NCBI RefSeq assembly: GCF_963693435.1
Contig: NZ_OY856306.1
Span: forward strand, 1,488,001 to 1,552,000
From: Pasteurella atlantica
GTDB lineage: Bacteria; Pseudomonadota; Gammaproteobacteria; Enterobacterales; Pasteurellaceae
Length of the DNA: 64,000 bases
Reading direction: 5' to 3'
A model generated the notes under the pieces. That model did no database searches. It was given only the letters and a program-made list of their open reading frames with translations, and had not been told where the DNA came from. This document shows, piece after piece, positions 37,198 to 45,319 of the stretch (within the stretch, counting starts at the first letter, position 1; every line of letters starts with the position of its first letter). The position numbers were made by a program, and so were the translations under genes.

Positions 37198-37452
37198 ATG
37201 ATTACACTTAGACTTGACCCAATACTAGAACAACAAGTTAATACAGCAGCAAAAAAGCTGGGCTTTACACGTTCTGAATTTATCAGAAAAAGTATTATCA
37301 ACTATATCGAAGCACAAAAAACACAAACTGCTTGGCAAACTGGTGAAGATTTATTTGGAAAATATACGAGTGGAAAAGGTAATCTATCTGTAGATAGAAA
37401 AGATATTCTCAAAAACAAAATTCGAGCTAAATATGCAACAGATTCTAATTGA
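37198..37452 (+). CDS. Ribbon-helix-helix antitoxin (VapB/CopG-like)
   Basis: An 84-aa protein. The first 45 residues form a CopG-type ribbon-helix-helix (MITLRLDPILEQQVNTAAKK, then LGFTRSEFIRKSIINYIE), which binds DNA as a dimer. The rest is a basic, probably disordered tail that would wrap the toxin. It overlaps the PIN toxin gene by 20 bases. The perfect 9-base-arm palindrome just upstream is its likely operator. Confidence 0.88.
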   Translation: MITLRLDPILEQQVNTAAKKLGFTRSEFIRKSIINYIEAQKTQTAWQTGEDLFGKYTSGKGNLSVDRKDILKNKIRAKYATDSN

Positions 37453-37843
37453 TAGCGGACCTTTAATTGCTCTATTTGATGCCTCTGACAGATATCACAA
37501 TAAGACGATAGAATTTATCCAAAATAACAAAAGCACATTGATAACAACTCTTGCATCTGTAACAGAAGTATTACATCTACTCGACTTTAATAGAAATGCT
37601 CAACTAGATTTTTTAGAATGGATTTCTCGTGGAGGAATACAAATTGCGGATATTCAACAAACTGATTTTGTCAGAATTAAAGCCCTAACTGATAAATACC
37701 GTGATTTACCAATGGATTTTGCTGACTCTTGCCTTGTTTTACTTGCTGAAAAAATGGGAATTAAAACAATTGCGACCATTGATCGTGATTTCACAATTTA
37801 TCGTATCAATGGAAAGCAGACATTTGAGACAATTCTATTATAA
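37433..37843 (+). CDS. PIN-domain toxin (VapC-like)
   Basis: A 136-aa PIN ribonuclease. The acidic active-site residues appear in order: Asp in LIDSGPLIALFD, Glu in SVTEVLHLL, Asp in MDFADSCLVLLAEK and Asp in IATIDRDFTIY. Such toxins cut tRNA or rRNA. It is translated by overlap with the upstream RHH antitoxin. The catalytic set looks complete, so the toxin is probably functional. Confidence 0.88.
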   Translation: MQQILIDSGPLIALFDASDRYHNKTIEFIQNNKSTLITTLASVTEVLHLLDFNRNAQLDFLEWISRGGIQIADIQQTDFVRIKALTDKYRDLPMDFADSCLVLLAEKMGIKTIATIDRDFTIYRINGKQTFETILL

Positions 37844-37885
37844 TTATCTCGCATTGAAAACTAGATAATAGAATCGGAGAAAAAA

Positions 37886-38485
37886 ATGAAACAAAAGATT
37901 ATTTTACAATTTAAAATTGAATTATTGGATAGTTCACCAACAATTTGGCGACGTATTCAAGTTCCTGAGAACTATAGTTTTTGGGATCTACACATTGCTA
38001 TTCAAGATTCAATGGGATGGTTAGATTATCATCTACATCAATTTATGATCAAACAACCACATAAAAGAAAATATACTGTTATTGGAATACCATTCGATGA
38101 AAATGATACTTTAGCTGGTTGGGATATTAAAATAAGTGATTATTTTAGAGAACTAGGAATTAATGCGAGCTATGAATATGATTTTGGCGATGGCTGGGAG
38201 CATAAAATAACACTAGAAGGAAAATTCCTTGCAGAGAAGGGAATTAAATATCCAATTTGTACCAAAGGAGAAAGGGCTTGTCCACCAGAAGATTGTGGCG
38301 GTCCTATGGGATATGATGAATTACTCGACATTCTATCAGATAAAAAACATCCGTCCTACGATGATATGATATCTTGGTTAGAGAACCATGCTAAAGATTA
38401 TACACCTTATGACCCAAACTTTTTTGAACCTAATTTAGTTAAGTTTAGTGACCCTAAAAAACGTTTTAAAATGGCATTTGAATAA
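37886..38485 (+). CDS. pRiA4b ORF-3-like protein
   Basis: A 199-aa protein with all landmarks of the plasmid pRiA4b ORF-3 family: LLDSSPTIWRRIQVPENYSF, then DLHIAIQDSMGW, YEYDFGDGWEH, and a CPPEDCGGPMGY motif with paired Cys. Its function is unknown. Members occur on mobile elements and near toxin-antitoxin genes, as here, 42 bases downstream of the PIN toxin. It may share the vapBC transcript. Confidence 0.88.
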   Translation: MKQKIILQFKIELLDSSPTIWRRIQVPENYSFWDLHIAIQDSMGWLDYHLHQFMIKQPHKRKYTVIGIPFDENDTLAGWDIKISDYFRELGINASYEYDFGDGWEHKITLEGKFLAEKGIKYPICTKGERACPPEDCGGPMGYDELLDILSDKKHPSYDDMISWLENHAKDYTPYDPNFFEPNLVKFSDPKKRFKMAFE

Positions 38486-38558
38486 AATTTTATATGTATA
38501 AATTAGCGTTGATATCTCAATAAAATATAAGCCAAATACTTATACAACTTAGAAAAAA

Positions 38559-39293
38559 ATGAAATTCGAACTCTGCATTGACAATATCCAATCCGTCCAA
38601 ACCGCAAGCAAAGCCAAGGTTGATCGTGTAGAACTCTGCTCTGCTTTAGCAGCGGGAGGATTAACTCCTTCTTATGGATTAATTAAACAAGCACTTCATT
38701 TTAACAACCTATCCCATCACGTAATGATCCGACCTCGTGCGGGTAATTTTGTGTTTAATCAGGCTGAAATTGAGATAATGATTAACGATATTTTAATTGC
38801 CAAAGACTTAGGGGTTGATGGTGTCGTTATTGGCTGTTTAACAGAAAATAACGATATTGATATTCAGGCTTGTAAAAAACTGATTTCAGCTGCTGACAGT
38901 TTAGAAATCACCTTTCATCGTGCTTTTGATTTATGCCAAAATCCTAAAACTGCATTGGAGCAAATTATTGATCTTGGTTGTACTCGTTTACTGACTTCTG
39001 GCTTGAAAAAAACAGCTTGGCTAGGCAAGGAAAATATCGCTCAACTTGTGCAACAAAGCAAAGGACGTATTCAGATAATGGCAGGGGCAGGGGTCACTTC
39101 TGAAAATGCGTTAGAGATCGTTAAGGCGACGGGGATAGAGAATATTCATTTTTCTGCCAAAAAAGTACAACAAAATAAAACACTACAGACTGACATAGCT
39201 ATGGGTAGCAACAGTGATTATGATAATCAAATTATTCAAGCAGATTTTGATGAAATATTGCGTATCAAACAGGCTGTTTTGAGTGCTTTATAG
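38559..39293 (+). CDS. cutC: CutC family protein
   Basis: A 244-aa TIM-barrel protein with the CutC pattern FELCIDNIQSVQTASKAKVD, RVELCSALAAGGLTPSYGL, MIRPRAGNF, ITFHRAFD and IMAGAGV. It was linked to copper tolerance in E. coli, though a direct role in copper handling is disputed. Cytoplasmic, normal length. Downstream is a one-sided uptake hairpin and the attC-like element at 39340. Confidence 0.93.
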   Translation: MKFELCIDNIQSVQTASKAKVDRVELCSALAAGGLTPSYGLIKQALHFNNLSHHVMIRPRAGNFVFNQAEIEIMINDILIAKDLGVDGVVIGCLTENNDIDIQACKKLISAADSLEITFHRAFDLCQNPKTALEQIIDLGCTRLLTSGLKKTAWLGKENIAQLVQQSKGRIQIMAGAGVTSENALEIVKATGIENIHFSAKKVQQNKTLQTDIAMGSNSDYDNQIIQADFDEILRIKQAVLSAL

Positions 39294-39339
39294 CGGTACG
39301 ATTTTTATTATTTTTTGCAATAGTAACCATCCATTAATA

Positions 39340-39417
39340 ATATAGCGTAGCAAAAAAACGAAAACTTTAATTTCAGCACTGGACTTAGCCACTGGCATTT
39401 TATATCCCCAATGTTAA
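39340..39417. repeat. attC-like element at the 3' end of the DUF1801 gene
   Basis: A stretch with ATAGCGTAGCAAAA at the left and TTCAGCACTGGACTTAGCCA, CTGGCATTTTATAT, CCCCAATGTTA at the right. It resembles cassette-end palindromes that I associate with Flavobacteria-type gene cassettes. It overlaps the gene's last codons. The assignment is by resemblance only. Confidence 0.35.
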
Positions 39418-39837
39418 ATCGTCTTTTACCTTATGATACATTAAGGTTGCTTTTATACACTTTTTTAGTTGTACAACAGGTATTTCTTGGTCAAGCTGAA
39501 AAATAATGGCTCTATTGTTTTCATATTCAAATAACTTTCCAAATACCAATTTAAAAGTTTCCACCAACCTACTTGTACATTTAAAATACATTTGATATTG
39601 GTTTGGGGTCTTTTTTTTCCAATCCATTCGCAAGGTACTTCCTGTTTTGGTTAAGAAACTTGGTTCTCCCCATTTTAATGTTTCTTCTAAATCTGTAATC
39701 TCTGGAACTTCTTCGGCAGTTTCAATGACAAGTTCCCTTAAATCTTTCATTTTATCTCGTACAAAATCGGGATAACTTTCCAACTTTGTTTCAAACTCTG
39801 GATTTGTGGTTATTTTCAACTTGCTCATTTTTTTCAT
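39400..39837 (-). CDS. DUF1801 domain protein
   Basis: A 145-aa protein of the YdhG/DUF1801 type: FVRDKMKDLRELVIETAEEV, LEETLKWGEPSFLT, a basic RMDWKKK segment and FKCTSRLVETFK. The fold is related to CyaY/YjbR, and the function is not established. It overlaps the truncated effector-binding fragment upstream by 4 bases, as if the pair came from one donor operon. The style and the flanking palindromes suggest transfer from a Bacteroidetes. That origin is inference. Confidence 0.75.
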   Translation of the reverse strand: MKKMSKLKITTNPEFETKLESYPDFVRDKMKDLRELVIETAEEVPEITDLEETLKWGEPSFLTKTGSTLRMDWKKKTPNQYQMYFKCTSRLVETFKLVFGKLFEYENNRAIIFQLDQEIPVVQLKKCIKATLMYHKVKDDLTLGI

Positions 39838-40106
39838 TTAATAGCAACCAAAATTTCTACTTCCGCATCTGTAGGATTTTGTGCTTTTTCGCCATATATT
39901 TCAAAATCTGCCGTGTATAGTCTATCTAAATCAGTATTCCAAATCTTAGCCCACGCTTCATAAACCGCACCTTTGGTTAAATCACCTTTGGCAATAAATT
40001 TTTCATAATTACCGTCTTCAATAGTTTTTGCAACCATTCCGTTGGGAATAACATCTGTATTTTCAACTTTGCAACCTAAAATAGTAGTATAAGTTAGCTC
40101 TATAAA
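39834..40106 (-). pseudogene. C-terminal fragment of a GyrI-like effector-binding protein
   Basis: The open frame runs from 40106 with no start codon at its head and no room for the missing N-terminus. It reads YTTILGCKVENTDVIPNGMV, then AKTIEDGNYEKFIAKGD and EAWAKIW. A TADFEIYGEKAQNP segment and the typical closing VEILVAIK follow, the C-terminal half of the AraC effector-binding (GyrI-like) fold. An in-frame stop at 40107-40109 ends homology at an attC-like element. An internal ATG at 40037 could still give a 67-aa product. Confidence 0.65.
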
Positions 40107-40155
40107 CTAATAGCGGATAAAAAAGCCTAAAACTTGGATTCTACACCTAACTCTA
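40093..40155. repeat. attC-like element D
   Basis: GTTAGCTCTATAAACTAATA on the left and CACCTAACTCTATTATTTAC on the right form an imperfect inverted repeat around an A-rich middle. It abuts the truncated GyrI-like fragment and the stop of the next gene. Confidence 0.35.
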
Positions 40156-40644
40156 TTATTTACACAACTCCAAATGTGGTTTTTTCGTTAAGTGTTTCAT
40201 CACAACGGTTACTTTGCTTTGAAGTTTCATTTGGTAGTAGTTCTTGCCGAGTTTTTTTATCTCATAGCCTTTGTAACCTTGGTTAAAACTTCGGTCAAAT
40301 GACTTGAAATATTCAAGAAAATTAAAATCATCGACATATAATTCTCCGCTTGATTCTTTGGTATAGCATTGTACCTTACCTTCTTTTAGATATATCGCAC
40401 CATTTACTTTACCCTTGACTACTTTTCCTATTTGAAAATAAACATCAAGAATTGCTTTATTGTGAGCGTCTTTTACGCTTGTATGTGTCCAACCTACCAA
40501 ATCAGCATAGGTTACTTTTTTCATATCATAAACGGTATCAATAGTTTCTTGACTATAGTGATAGCCTTGTGCATTTACTTGCGACACACTCAACAAACCA
40601 ACCACAGCCAAACTTATTAGTGCTTTTATTTTGTTCTTATTCAT
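40156..40644 (-). CDS. Exported hypothetical protein, 162 aa
   Basis: It begins with a signal peptide (IKALISLAVVGLLSVSQVNA, cleavage likely before Gln26). The mature part has conserved-looking YADLVGWTHTSVKDAHNKA, a KVNGAIYLKEGK segment and two Cys. No family recognised. It is one of a run of small minus-strand genes between attC-like palindromes. The periplasmic location is inferred from the signal peptide. Confidence 0.55.
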   Translation of the reverse strand: MNKNKIKALISLAVVGLLSVSQVNAQGYHYSQETIDTVYDMKKVTYADLVGWTHTSVKDAHNKAILDVYFQIGKVVKGKVNGAIYLKEGKVQCYTKESSGELYVDDFNFLEYFKSFDRSFNQGYKGYEIKKLGKNYYQMKLQSKVTVVMKHLTKKPHLELCK

Positions 40645-40695
40645 AATAATCCTCTATCTAATTAATAATAAATATTTCATAAAAGTAACATTTTC

Positions 40696-41169
40696 TTATT
40701 TTATTTGCAAATGTACCACCTCATTGTCAATCAATATATTTAGAATCTTATCGCAGCAATAGGTAAAATAATCATTCATTGAGGTAAACTGCGTATAGTC
40801 TATATTATTTTCCACATACACTGTTTTTGTTGATTTTAGTCCAGAATAATTATCTTTTTTTTGACCTTTTCTCAGCTTAAATCCCCACTCAACTTCATCA
40901 CTTGTTGGTATGATAATTGTAGCATTTATTTCACAATTCTTACCTTTATTAAAATAAGAAAGTTTTTTTCTTACACTCATATAACTCTGTTCATTACATA
41001 TAAACAATACTGCTAAATGAAAAAAATCTGTATTTTCCTTTACATTAACAAGGGTGTATTTCATAGATAAGGTATTGACTAATTCTTCGAACGGCTTAGC
41101 ATATTCTTGCTCAAAAAATCCTATAATTTGAACGATAAAATTTGTATGATAACTAATTCTTTTTTCCAA
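40696..41169 (-). CDS. Hypothetical protein, 157 aa (DUF4279-like layout)
   Basis: A soluble protein without signal or membrane segment. A basic start (MEKRISYHTNFIVQIIGF), a central SYMSVRKKLSYFNKGKNC and a WGFKLRKGQKKDNYSGLKST stretch are the visible landmarks. The last resembles immunity-type DUF4279 proteins only loosely. It lies directly downstream of attC-like element E. Function unknown. Confidence 0.5.
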   Translation of the reverse strand: MEKRISYHTNFIVQIIGFFEQEYAKPFEELVNTLSMKYTLVNVKENTDFFHLAVLFICNEQSYMSVRKKLSYFNKGKNCEINATIIIPTSDEVEWGFKLRKGQKKDNYSGLKSTKTVYVENNIDYTQFTSMNDYFTYCCDKILNILIDNEVVHLQIK

Positions 41170-41204
41170 AACTTCCTCTTTTAAGTTCTATTTGTTTAAC
41201 TACT

Positions 41205-41317
41205 GCTAACGGCTTAAGTATATAAGTATAAATGGTGACCGAATAAAAAATAAGATTTTGGTAGTTTAAAATTTACAAAGTTTAAGCCAAGTGCCTGACC
41301 ATTTCTTACTATACTAC
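41205..41317. repeat. attC-like element E
   Basis: GCTAACGGCTTAAG opens the element. GTATATAAGTATAAATGGTG (from 41218) pairs with GACCATTTCTTACTATACTA (41297 on), and TTAAGCC recurs on the right. This is an imperfect palindrome of about 110 bases between two small genes, like elements A and B. Confidence 0.45.
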
Positions 41318-41318
41318 A

Positions 41319-41732
41319 TTAATGTATTTTCCTTTTATATATTATTCCGCAAGTAATTAAATTATATGGTATTACCAACATAATATAAGATATGATAAGT
41401 TTTAAATTCCAACCAATTCCCATACTTCGATAATAAATACGCTCTATTGTCTTTTTATTATCAATGCTGATTTCTTTAATCCAATGCTCAGTATCTGACA
41501 TTCCATAAGAATTAAAACCATATATGTCATACATAAATTCATTAGATAATTTTTCAGTCCAATAAATAGAAACAGTTGAAAAAAGGAAAGTTAAAACAAT
41601 CGATAACAATAATAAAATGAAGAAATTATTTTTCTTTAGTAATTCTCCTAAAACAAAAGGAATACTTATTATTGGTACATAAGATATCAAAGTAAAAATT
41701 AAAAATATCGTTTCTAAGGTACTTGCTTTCAT
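41319..41732 (-). CDS. Hypothetical membrane protein, 137 aa
   Basis: Two hydrophobic segments near the N-terminus (about residues 8-28 and 34-54) and one near the C-terminus (about 108-130). A 50-residue soluble loop lies between them (NSYGMSDTEHWIKEIS). No family recognised. It follows the same minus-strand direction as the other cassette-like genes and ends at attC-like element E. Confidence 0.5.
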   Translation of the reverse strand: MKASTLETIFLIFTLISYVPIISIPFVLGELLKKNNFFILLLLSIVLTFLFSTVSIYWTEKLSNEFMYDIYGFNSYGMSDTEHWIKEISIDNKKTIERIYYRSMGIGWNLKLIISYIMLVIPYNLITCGIIYKRKIH

Positions 41733-41853
41733 TTTTCTTTTAAATTATTTTTTAATAGGTATTCTTATACTGTTACGGATAAATATAATTATGCATAAAA
41801 CTAAACGTTGCTTTAATCAAGTGGATTTCTAAAAGGTTTATTTTCCTCATAAT

Positions 41854-42378
41854 TTACTCTGCGACAGAGCTTATACTAAAAGGATATAACGCATTTTTAG
41901 TTGCAACTATTTCTACTTTTTGCCCTACCTTTAAACCAAACAAGTTTATTTTTTCAATAAACAAAATTTTCTTTATTGAATTGTAGGATGGCTTAAAAGA
42001 AATATCCATTTGCTCCAAAGATGGACTTGGTTTTTCTATTTTTGTTATCGTGACTTGCAGTTTTACTTTTTTACTTTCTTTAATATCTTTTGCCAATTTA
42101 GGCAGTCTATAATAAAAATATGCCATTACAAACATAAGTAATGTAACAGCAATGATAATGACCGAACAAATTACAATTCCTTGTGATTGAAAAAGGTTTA
42201 AATCTAAATTATGTCTCAAATAGAAACTTTTTATAGGAAGAAACCTTTTAGGTATTGAAAAAATGACAAGAAAAATAGCTGCTGAAAATAGACTTATTCC
42301 CAATACCTTTCTTACCATTTTATTTTTGTAGTTTTTTAATTGTTCAAATTCTTGATTTGTTAAATTTTCAAGTTTCAT
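41854..42378 (-). CDS. Hypothetical membrane protein, 174 aa
   Basis: Two membrane segments (about residues 26-44 and 70-92) separated by a basic loop. A soluble C-terminal domain of about 75 residues follows, with VQVTITKIEKPSP-type strands and a KVGQKVEIVATKNALYPFSI end. The C-terminal part looks like a small beta barrel. No family recognised. It lies 30 bases downstream of the 42408 gene. Confidence 0.5.
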   Translation of the reverse strand: MKLENLTNQEFEQLKNYKNKMVRKVLGISLFSAAIFLVIFSIPKRFLPIKSFYLRHNLDLNLFQSQGIVICSVIIIAVTLLMFVMAYFYYRLPKLAKDIKESKKVKLQVTITKIEKPSPSLEQMDISFKPSYNSIKKILFIEKINLFGLKVGQKVEIVATKNALYPFSISSVAE

Positions 42379-42407
42379 ATTATTTATTTTCCTTTTGTTA
42401 ATTTGTT

Positions 42408-43130
42408 TTAAATTTTAATAAATACCCAAAGTAATACTGCAACAATCATAACCAATGCAACCAATTTAAGCGGTGTTTGTTTGCTCCCTTCCTGCACCAA
42501 GCTTTGATTTGAGATTTTTATCGGCTTAGTATTCACCTTTTTCGATTTTTTAGTATAACTCTCATCATCAACACTATTTTGTGGTGGTTTCTGATCGCAT
42601 AAAGGATTTTCAATATAATTATGTTCAATAAAAGAATGCATAGGAATGTATTTTTTAAATAAGTCTTCATCGTCTTGATAACGCATAACAAGAGAACAAT
42701 AATCAGGGGCATTTTGAGACAAAAATATAACAGTATCTTGATACAATTTTTCATTGTTCACTAAAATCTCTTTTACATCGTCATCTAATCGTTCTAATAA
42801 CTTTTCAAAAGTTGTTTGAGCACTCTTCTCTAATAGCGTATTAAAAAACGCCTCATCTTGATTATTCGGTGTATTTTCTGTTTGTAACTCTTTTAAGAAT
42901 TCTTGTAAACCCGTATCATCAACATCAAATCCTGCTCTTCTTAGTTCTGCTACCTCTGACTGAATCTGCTCAAAATTCTGTTGTGTCACCTCAACTGTCT
43001 CAAGTTCTACATTGTTATTTACATCAAAAAGCCCTGTTCTTTGGGATCGAATAACTTCACAGCTACCATTTTCTTCTACAACAGCAAGGCTTTCTGTATC
43101 ACCCGTTTGACTGATTAAAATACGTTTCAT
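42408..43130 (-). CDS. Hypothetical tail-anchored protein, 240 aa
   Basis: I start it at the ATG at 43130 (MKRILISQTGDTESLAVVEE) because AGGAG lies 7 bases upstream. An earlier start at 43145 would add 5 residues. The protein is acidic and soluble for about 200 residues, then has a Lys-rich stretch and one C-terminal membrane segment (LVALVMIVAVLLWVFIKI). That gives a tail-anchored layout with the body in the cytoplasm. Function unknown. No relation to its neighbours is visible. Confidence 0.55.
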   Translation of the reverse strand: MKRILISQTGDTESLAVVEENGSCEVIRSQRTGLFDVNNNVELETVEVTQQNFEQIQSEVAELRRAGFDVDDTGLQEFLKELQTENTPNNQDEAFFNTLLEKSAQTTFEKLLERLDDDVKEILVNNEKLYQDTVIFLSQNAPDYCSLVMRYQDDEDLFKKYIPMHSFIEHNYIENPLCDQKPPQNSVDDESYTKKSKKVNTKPIKISNQSLVQEGSKQTPLKLVALVMIVAVLLWVFIKI

Positions 43131-43319
43131 TTTTGCTCCTATCATTAAGCTTTGTTTGGATAGTACAATATTAATACTATTTTTTCCACTTTAGTTATTT
43201 TTATGGCGGTACGATCTTTGCCACTTTTTGCAAATTATAAAAAACGTTGTTCACAGTAGTATTATACAAATGATTTGGCATTAGTTGTCCAACAGAGGTT
43301 CATAGGTAGAGTAATTATT

Positions 43320-44021
43320 TTAATTATCAAGCTGATCTAACCAATACCCCACAATCATTCCAATCAAAGCAGAAATAACTAACCCTTGCTCAACAGCAAA
43401 GGTGAAATAATTTAATACCAAAATGCTTATTCCACTCGTCATCACCGCAATCAACACCACTTTTGTTTTAATCATAGGAATAACCATTGCAATAAATGTG
43501 GCTGCAATAGCAAAATCTAAACCTAGTTGATCGACATCTTGTAATAAGTGAGCAAAATAGATGCCTGAGAAAGTCGCAATATTCCATATAAGATAAAATG
43601 TAAAACCAGCAATAATGGCATACCAATAATCAAAATAGCCTTTTTTAAATTGCTCTGCTTGAGAAATAACAAACATTTCATCGGTTAATAAAAAAGCGAA
43701 AAAAACACGTTTAATTAAAGGTAATTTCACTATCTCATTATGATAAGTGGCAGAATATAAAAGGTGGCGAGAACCAATCATTACAGTGCTATTAATTAAT
43801 GCTAACCAACTGCCCCCAGCCCCTAAAATAGCAATGCCAGATAACTGTGCCGCCCCTGCAAAAATACATAAAGACATCATTTGAGCTTGTATATTGCTAA
43901 GCCCTGCTTGTATCGACAATGTACCACATAAAATTCCCCAAGGTACGCAGGAGAGAGCTAAGGGTAATACAGCTAAAATTGCTGATATATTTCTTGAAAA
44001 TTGCTGTTCTTTTTTTATCAT
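43320..44021 (-). CDS. AzlC-family branched-chain amino acid exporter subunit, second copy
   Basis: A 233-aa protein with about seven membrane segments and AzlC landmarks: PWGILCGTLSIQAGLSNIQA, FAGAAQLSGIAILGAGGSW and RHLLYSATY. It needs an AzlD partner to export branched-chain or related amino acids. It closely resembles the AzlC at 44434-45138, so it is a local duplicate. It lies 80 bases past azlD, with an uptake-type half hairpin in the gap. It may be a second, differently tuned AzlC. Confidence 0.88.
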   Translation of the reverse strand: MIKKEQQFSRNISAILAVLPLALSCVPWGILCGTLSIQAGLSNIQAQMMSLCIFAGAAQLSGIAILGAGGSWLALINSTVMIGSRHLLYSATYHNEIVKLPLIKRVFFAFLLTDEMFVISQAEQFKKGYFDYWYAIIAGFTFYLIWNIATFSGIYFAHLLQDVDQLGLDFAIAATFIAMVIPMIKTKVVLIAVMTSGISILVLNYFTFAVEQGLVISALIGMIVGYWLDQLDN

Positions 44022-44101
44022 TCTGTTTATTCTCTACTCTTTCAATTATTATTTGCAAATTTTCGTTGTAATGTTACCGCTTATTATTGTCATAAAAAGG
44101 G

Positions 44102-44437
44102 CTATAAAAATGTTCTTAATCCATAAAAAGCTACCATACTTAAAATAATTACCGTAAAGGTATGCTTAATAAAAATACTAAATAAAATGGCACAAATACC
44201 TGCCCAAAAGTAGCTACTATCAATCAATACAGTTACTTGCTTAGTAGCAATAAAATCTTGAAAGAGTACGGGGGTAAACATTGCCGTTAACACACAAGGT
44301 GCGGTAAAAAGTAGGATCGATCGAACTTTATTACTTAAATTAATTTTAAAACTACGGGTAAAAAAGAGATAACGAATTAAAAATGTGATAACTGCCATTA
44401 CTAAAATCGCAATCGTAAAATAAGATGATGAAATCAT
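44102..44437 (-). CDS. azlD: AzlD-family transporter subunit
   Basis: A 111-aa protein with four membrane segments and the AzlD pattern VITFLIRYLFF near the N-terminus plus FTAPCVLTAMFTPVLFQ. It is the small partner of AzlC in amino acid export. It overlaps the stop of the upstream azlC by 4 bases (ATGA type), so the two are translationally coupled. Confidence 0.88.
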   Translation of the reverse strand: MISSSYFTIAILVMAVITFLIRYLFFTRSFKINLSNKVRSILLFTAPCVLTAMFTPVLFQDFIATKQVTVLIDSSYFWAGICAILFSIFIKHTFTVIILSMVAFYGLRTFL

Positions 44438-45138
44438 TGTACTCCCCTTCTATCTAATGAATAACCCACTAACATACCAATTAAGGTGGAAATGACTAAT
44501 CCTTGTTCAACAGCTAAATAACTGAAAAATAAAATACACACGCCACTCGTCATCGCCGCAATAAGAATGGCTTTATTTTTGATCATTGGTACCATCATTG
44601 CCACGAAGGTTGCAACAATAGTGAAATCAAGCCCAAACTGATCAATATCTTGCACAACTTGAGCAAAATAAATACCACTAAATGTCGCCATATTCCATAT
44701 CACATAAAATATAACGCCACTAATGACAACGTGGGTATAATCAAGATAACCTTTTTTAAACTGTTCTGTTTGTGCAATAACAAAAATTTCATCAATTAAG
44801 AAGAAAGCAAAAAACATTCGTTTAATCAACGGCAACTTTTCGATTTCTCTTTGATAGGTCGCCGCATATAAAGAATAACGAGCCCCAATCATCACAGTAT
44901 TATTCACTAATCCCAACCAGCTACCACCAGCACCTAAAATAGCAATTCCTGAAAGTTGAATGGTGCCTGAAAATACCAATAATGACATAATTTGAGCTTG
45001 CATACTGCTCAACCCTGTTTGAATTGACAAGGTGCCACATAAAATTCCCCAAGGAATAGCAGATATTGCAAGGGGTAAGACTGCAAAGGTGGCATAAATT
45101 ATTTTTGATAAAAAAGACTGTGTTTGTTTCTCTGTCAC
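44434..45138 (-). CDS. azlC: AzlC-family branched-chain amino acid exporter subunit, first copy
   Basis: A 234-aa polytopic protein: LPLAISAIPWGILCGTLSIQ, FSGTIQLSGIAILGAGGSWL, GARYSLYAATYQREIEKLPL. First gene of the azlC-azlD-azlC run. Most of its aligned positions are shared with the copy at 43320-44021, including IKRMFFAFFLIDEIFVIAQT. Inner membrane. Which copy serves AzlD cannot be told, but the coupled one is this gene. Confidence 0.9.
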   Translation of the reverse strand: MTEKQTQSFLSKIIYATFAVLPLAISAIPWGILCGTLSIQTGLSSMQAQIMSLLVFSGTIQLSGIAILGAGGSWLGLVNNTVMIGARYSLYAATYQREIEKLPLIKRMFFAFFLIDEIFVIAQTEQFKKGYLDYTHVVISGVIFYVIWNMATFSGIYFAQVVQDIDQFGLDFTIVATFVAMMVPMIKNKAILIAAMTSGVCILFFSYLAVEQGLVISTLIGMLVGYSLDRRGVQ

Positions 45139-45268
45139 TCCATTGCTCCTGTTTATTTTTATATCTATTTTTTACATAACAATAACATTAGCAATACAAT
45201 TTTGCAAACTTCAATAGTCTCTATAAATTTGCAAATTTTTCAATCTATCTACCCGCTATTTTTACTAT

Positions 45269-45303
45269 AAAAAAAGCCCTTCTCAGTTGAAAAGGGCTTT
45301 TTT
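45269..45303 (-). terminator. Rho-independent terminator after the DUF4197 gene
   Basis: AAAAAAAGCCCTT and AAGGGCTTTTTT form a strong stem, with T-runs on both strands, 16 bases past the stop at 45320. Confidence 0.9.
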
Positions 45304-45319
45304 AAAAGATATCTTTTAA

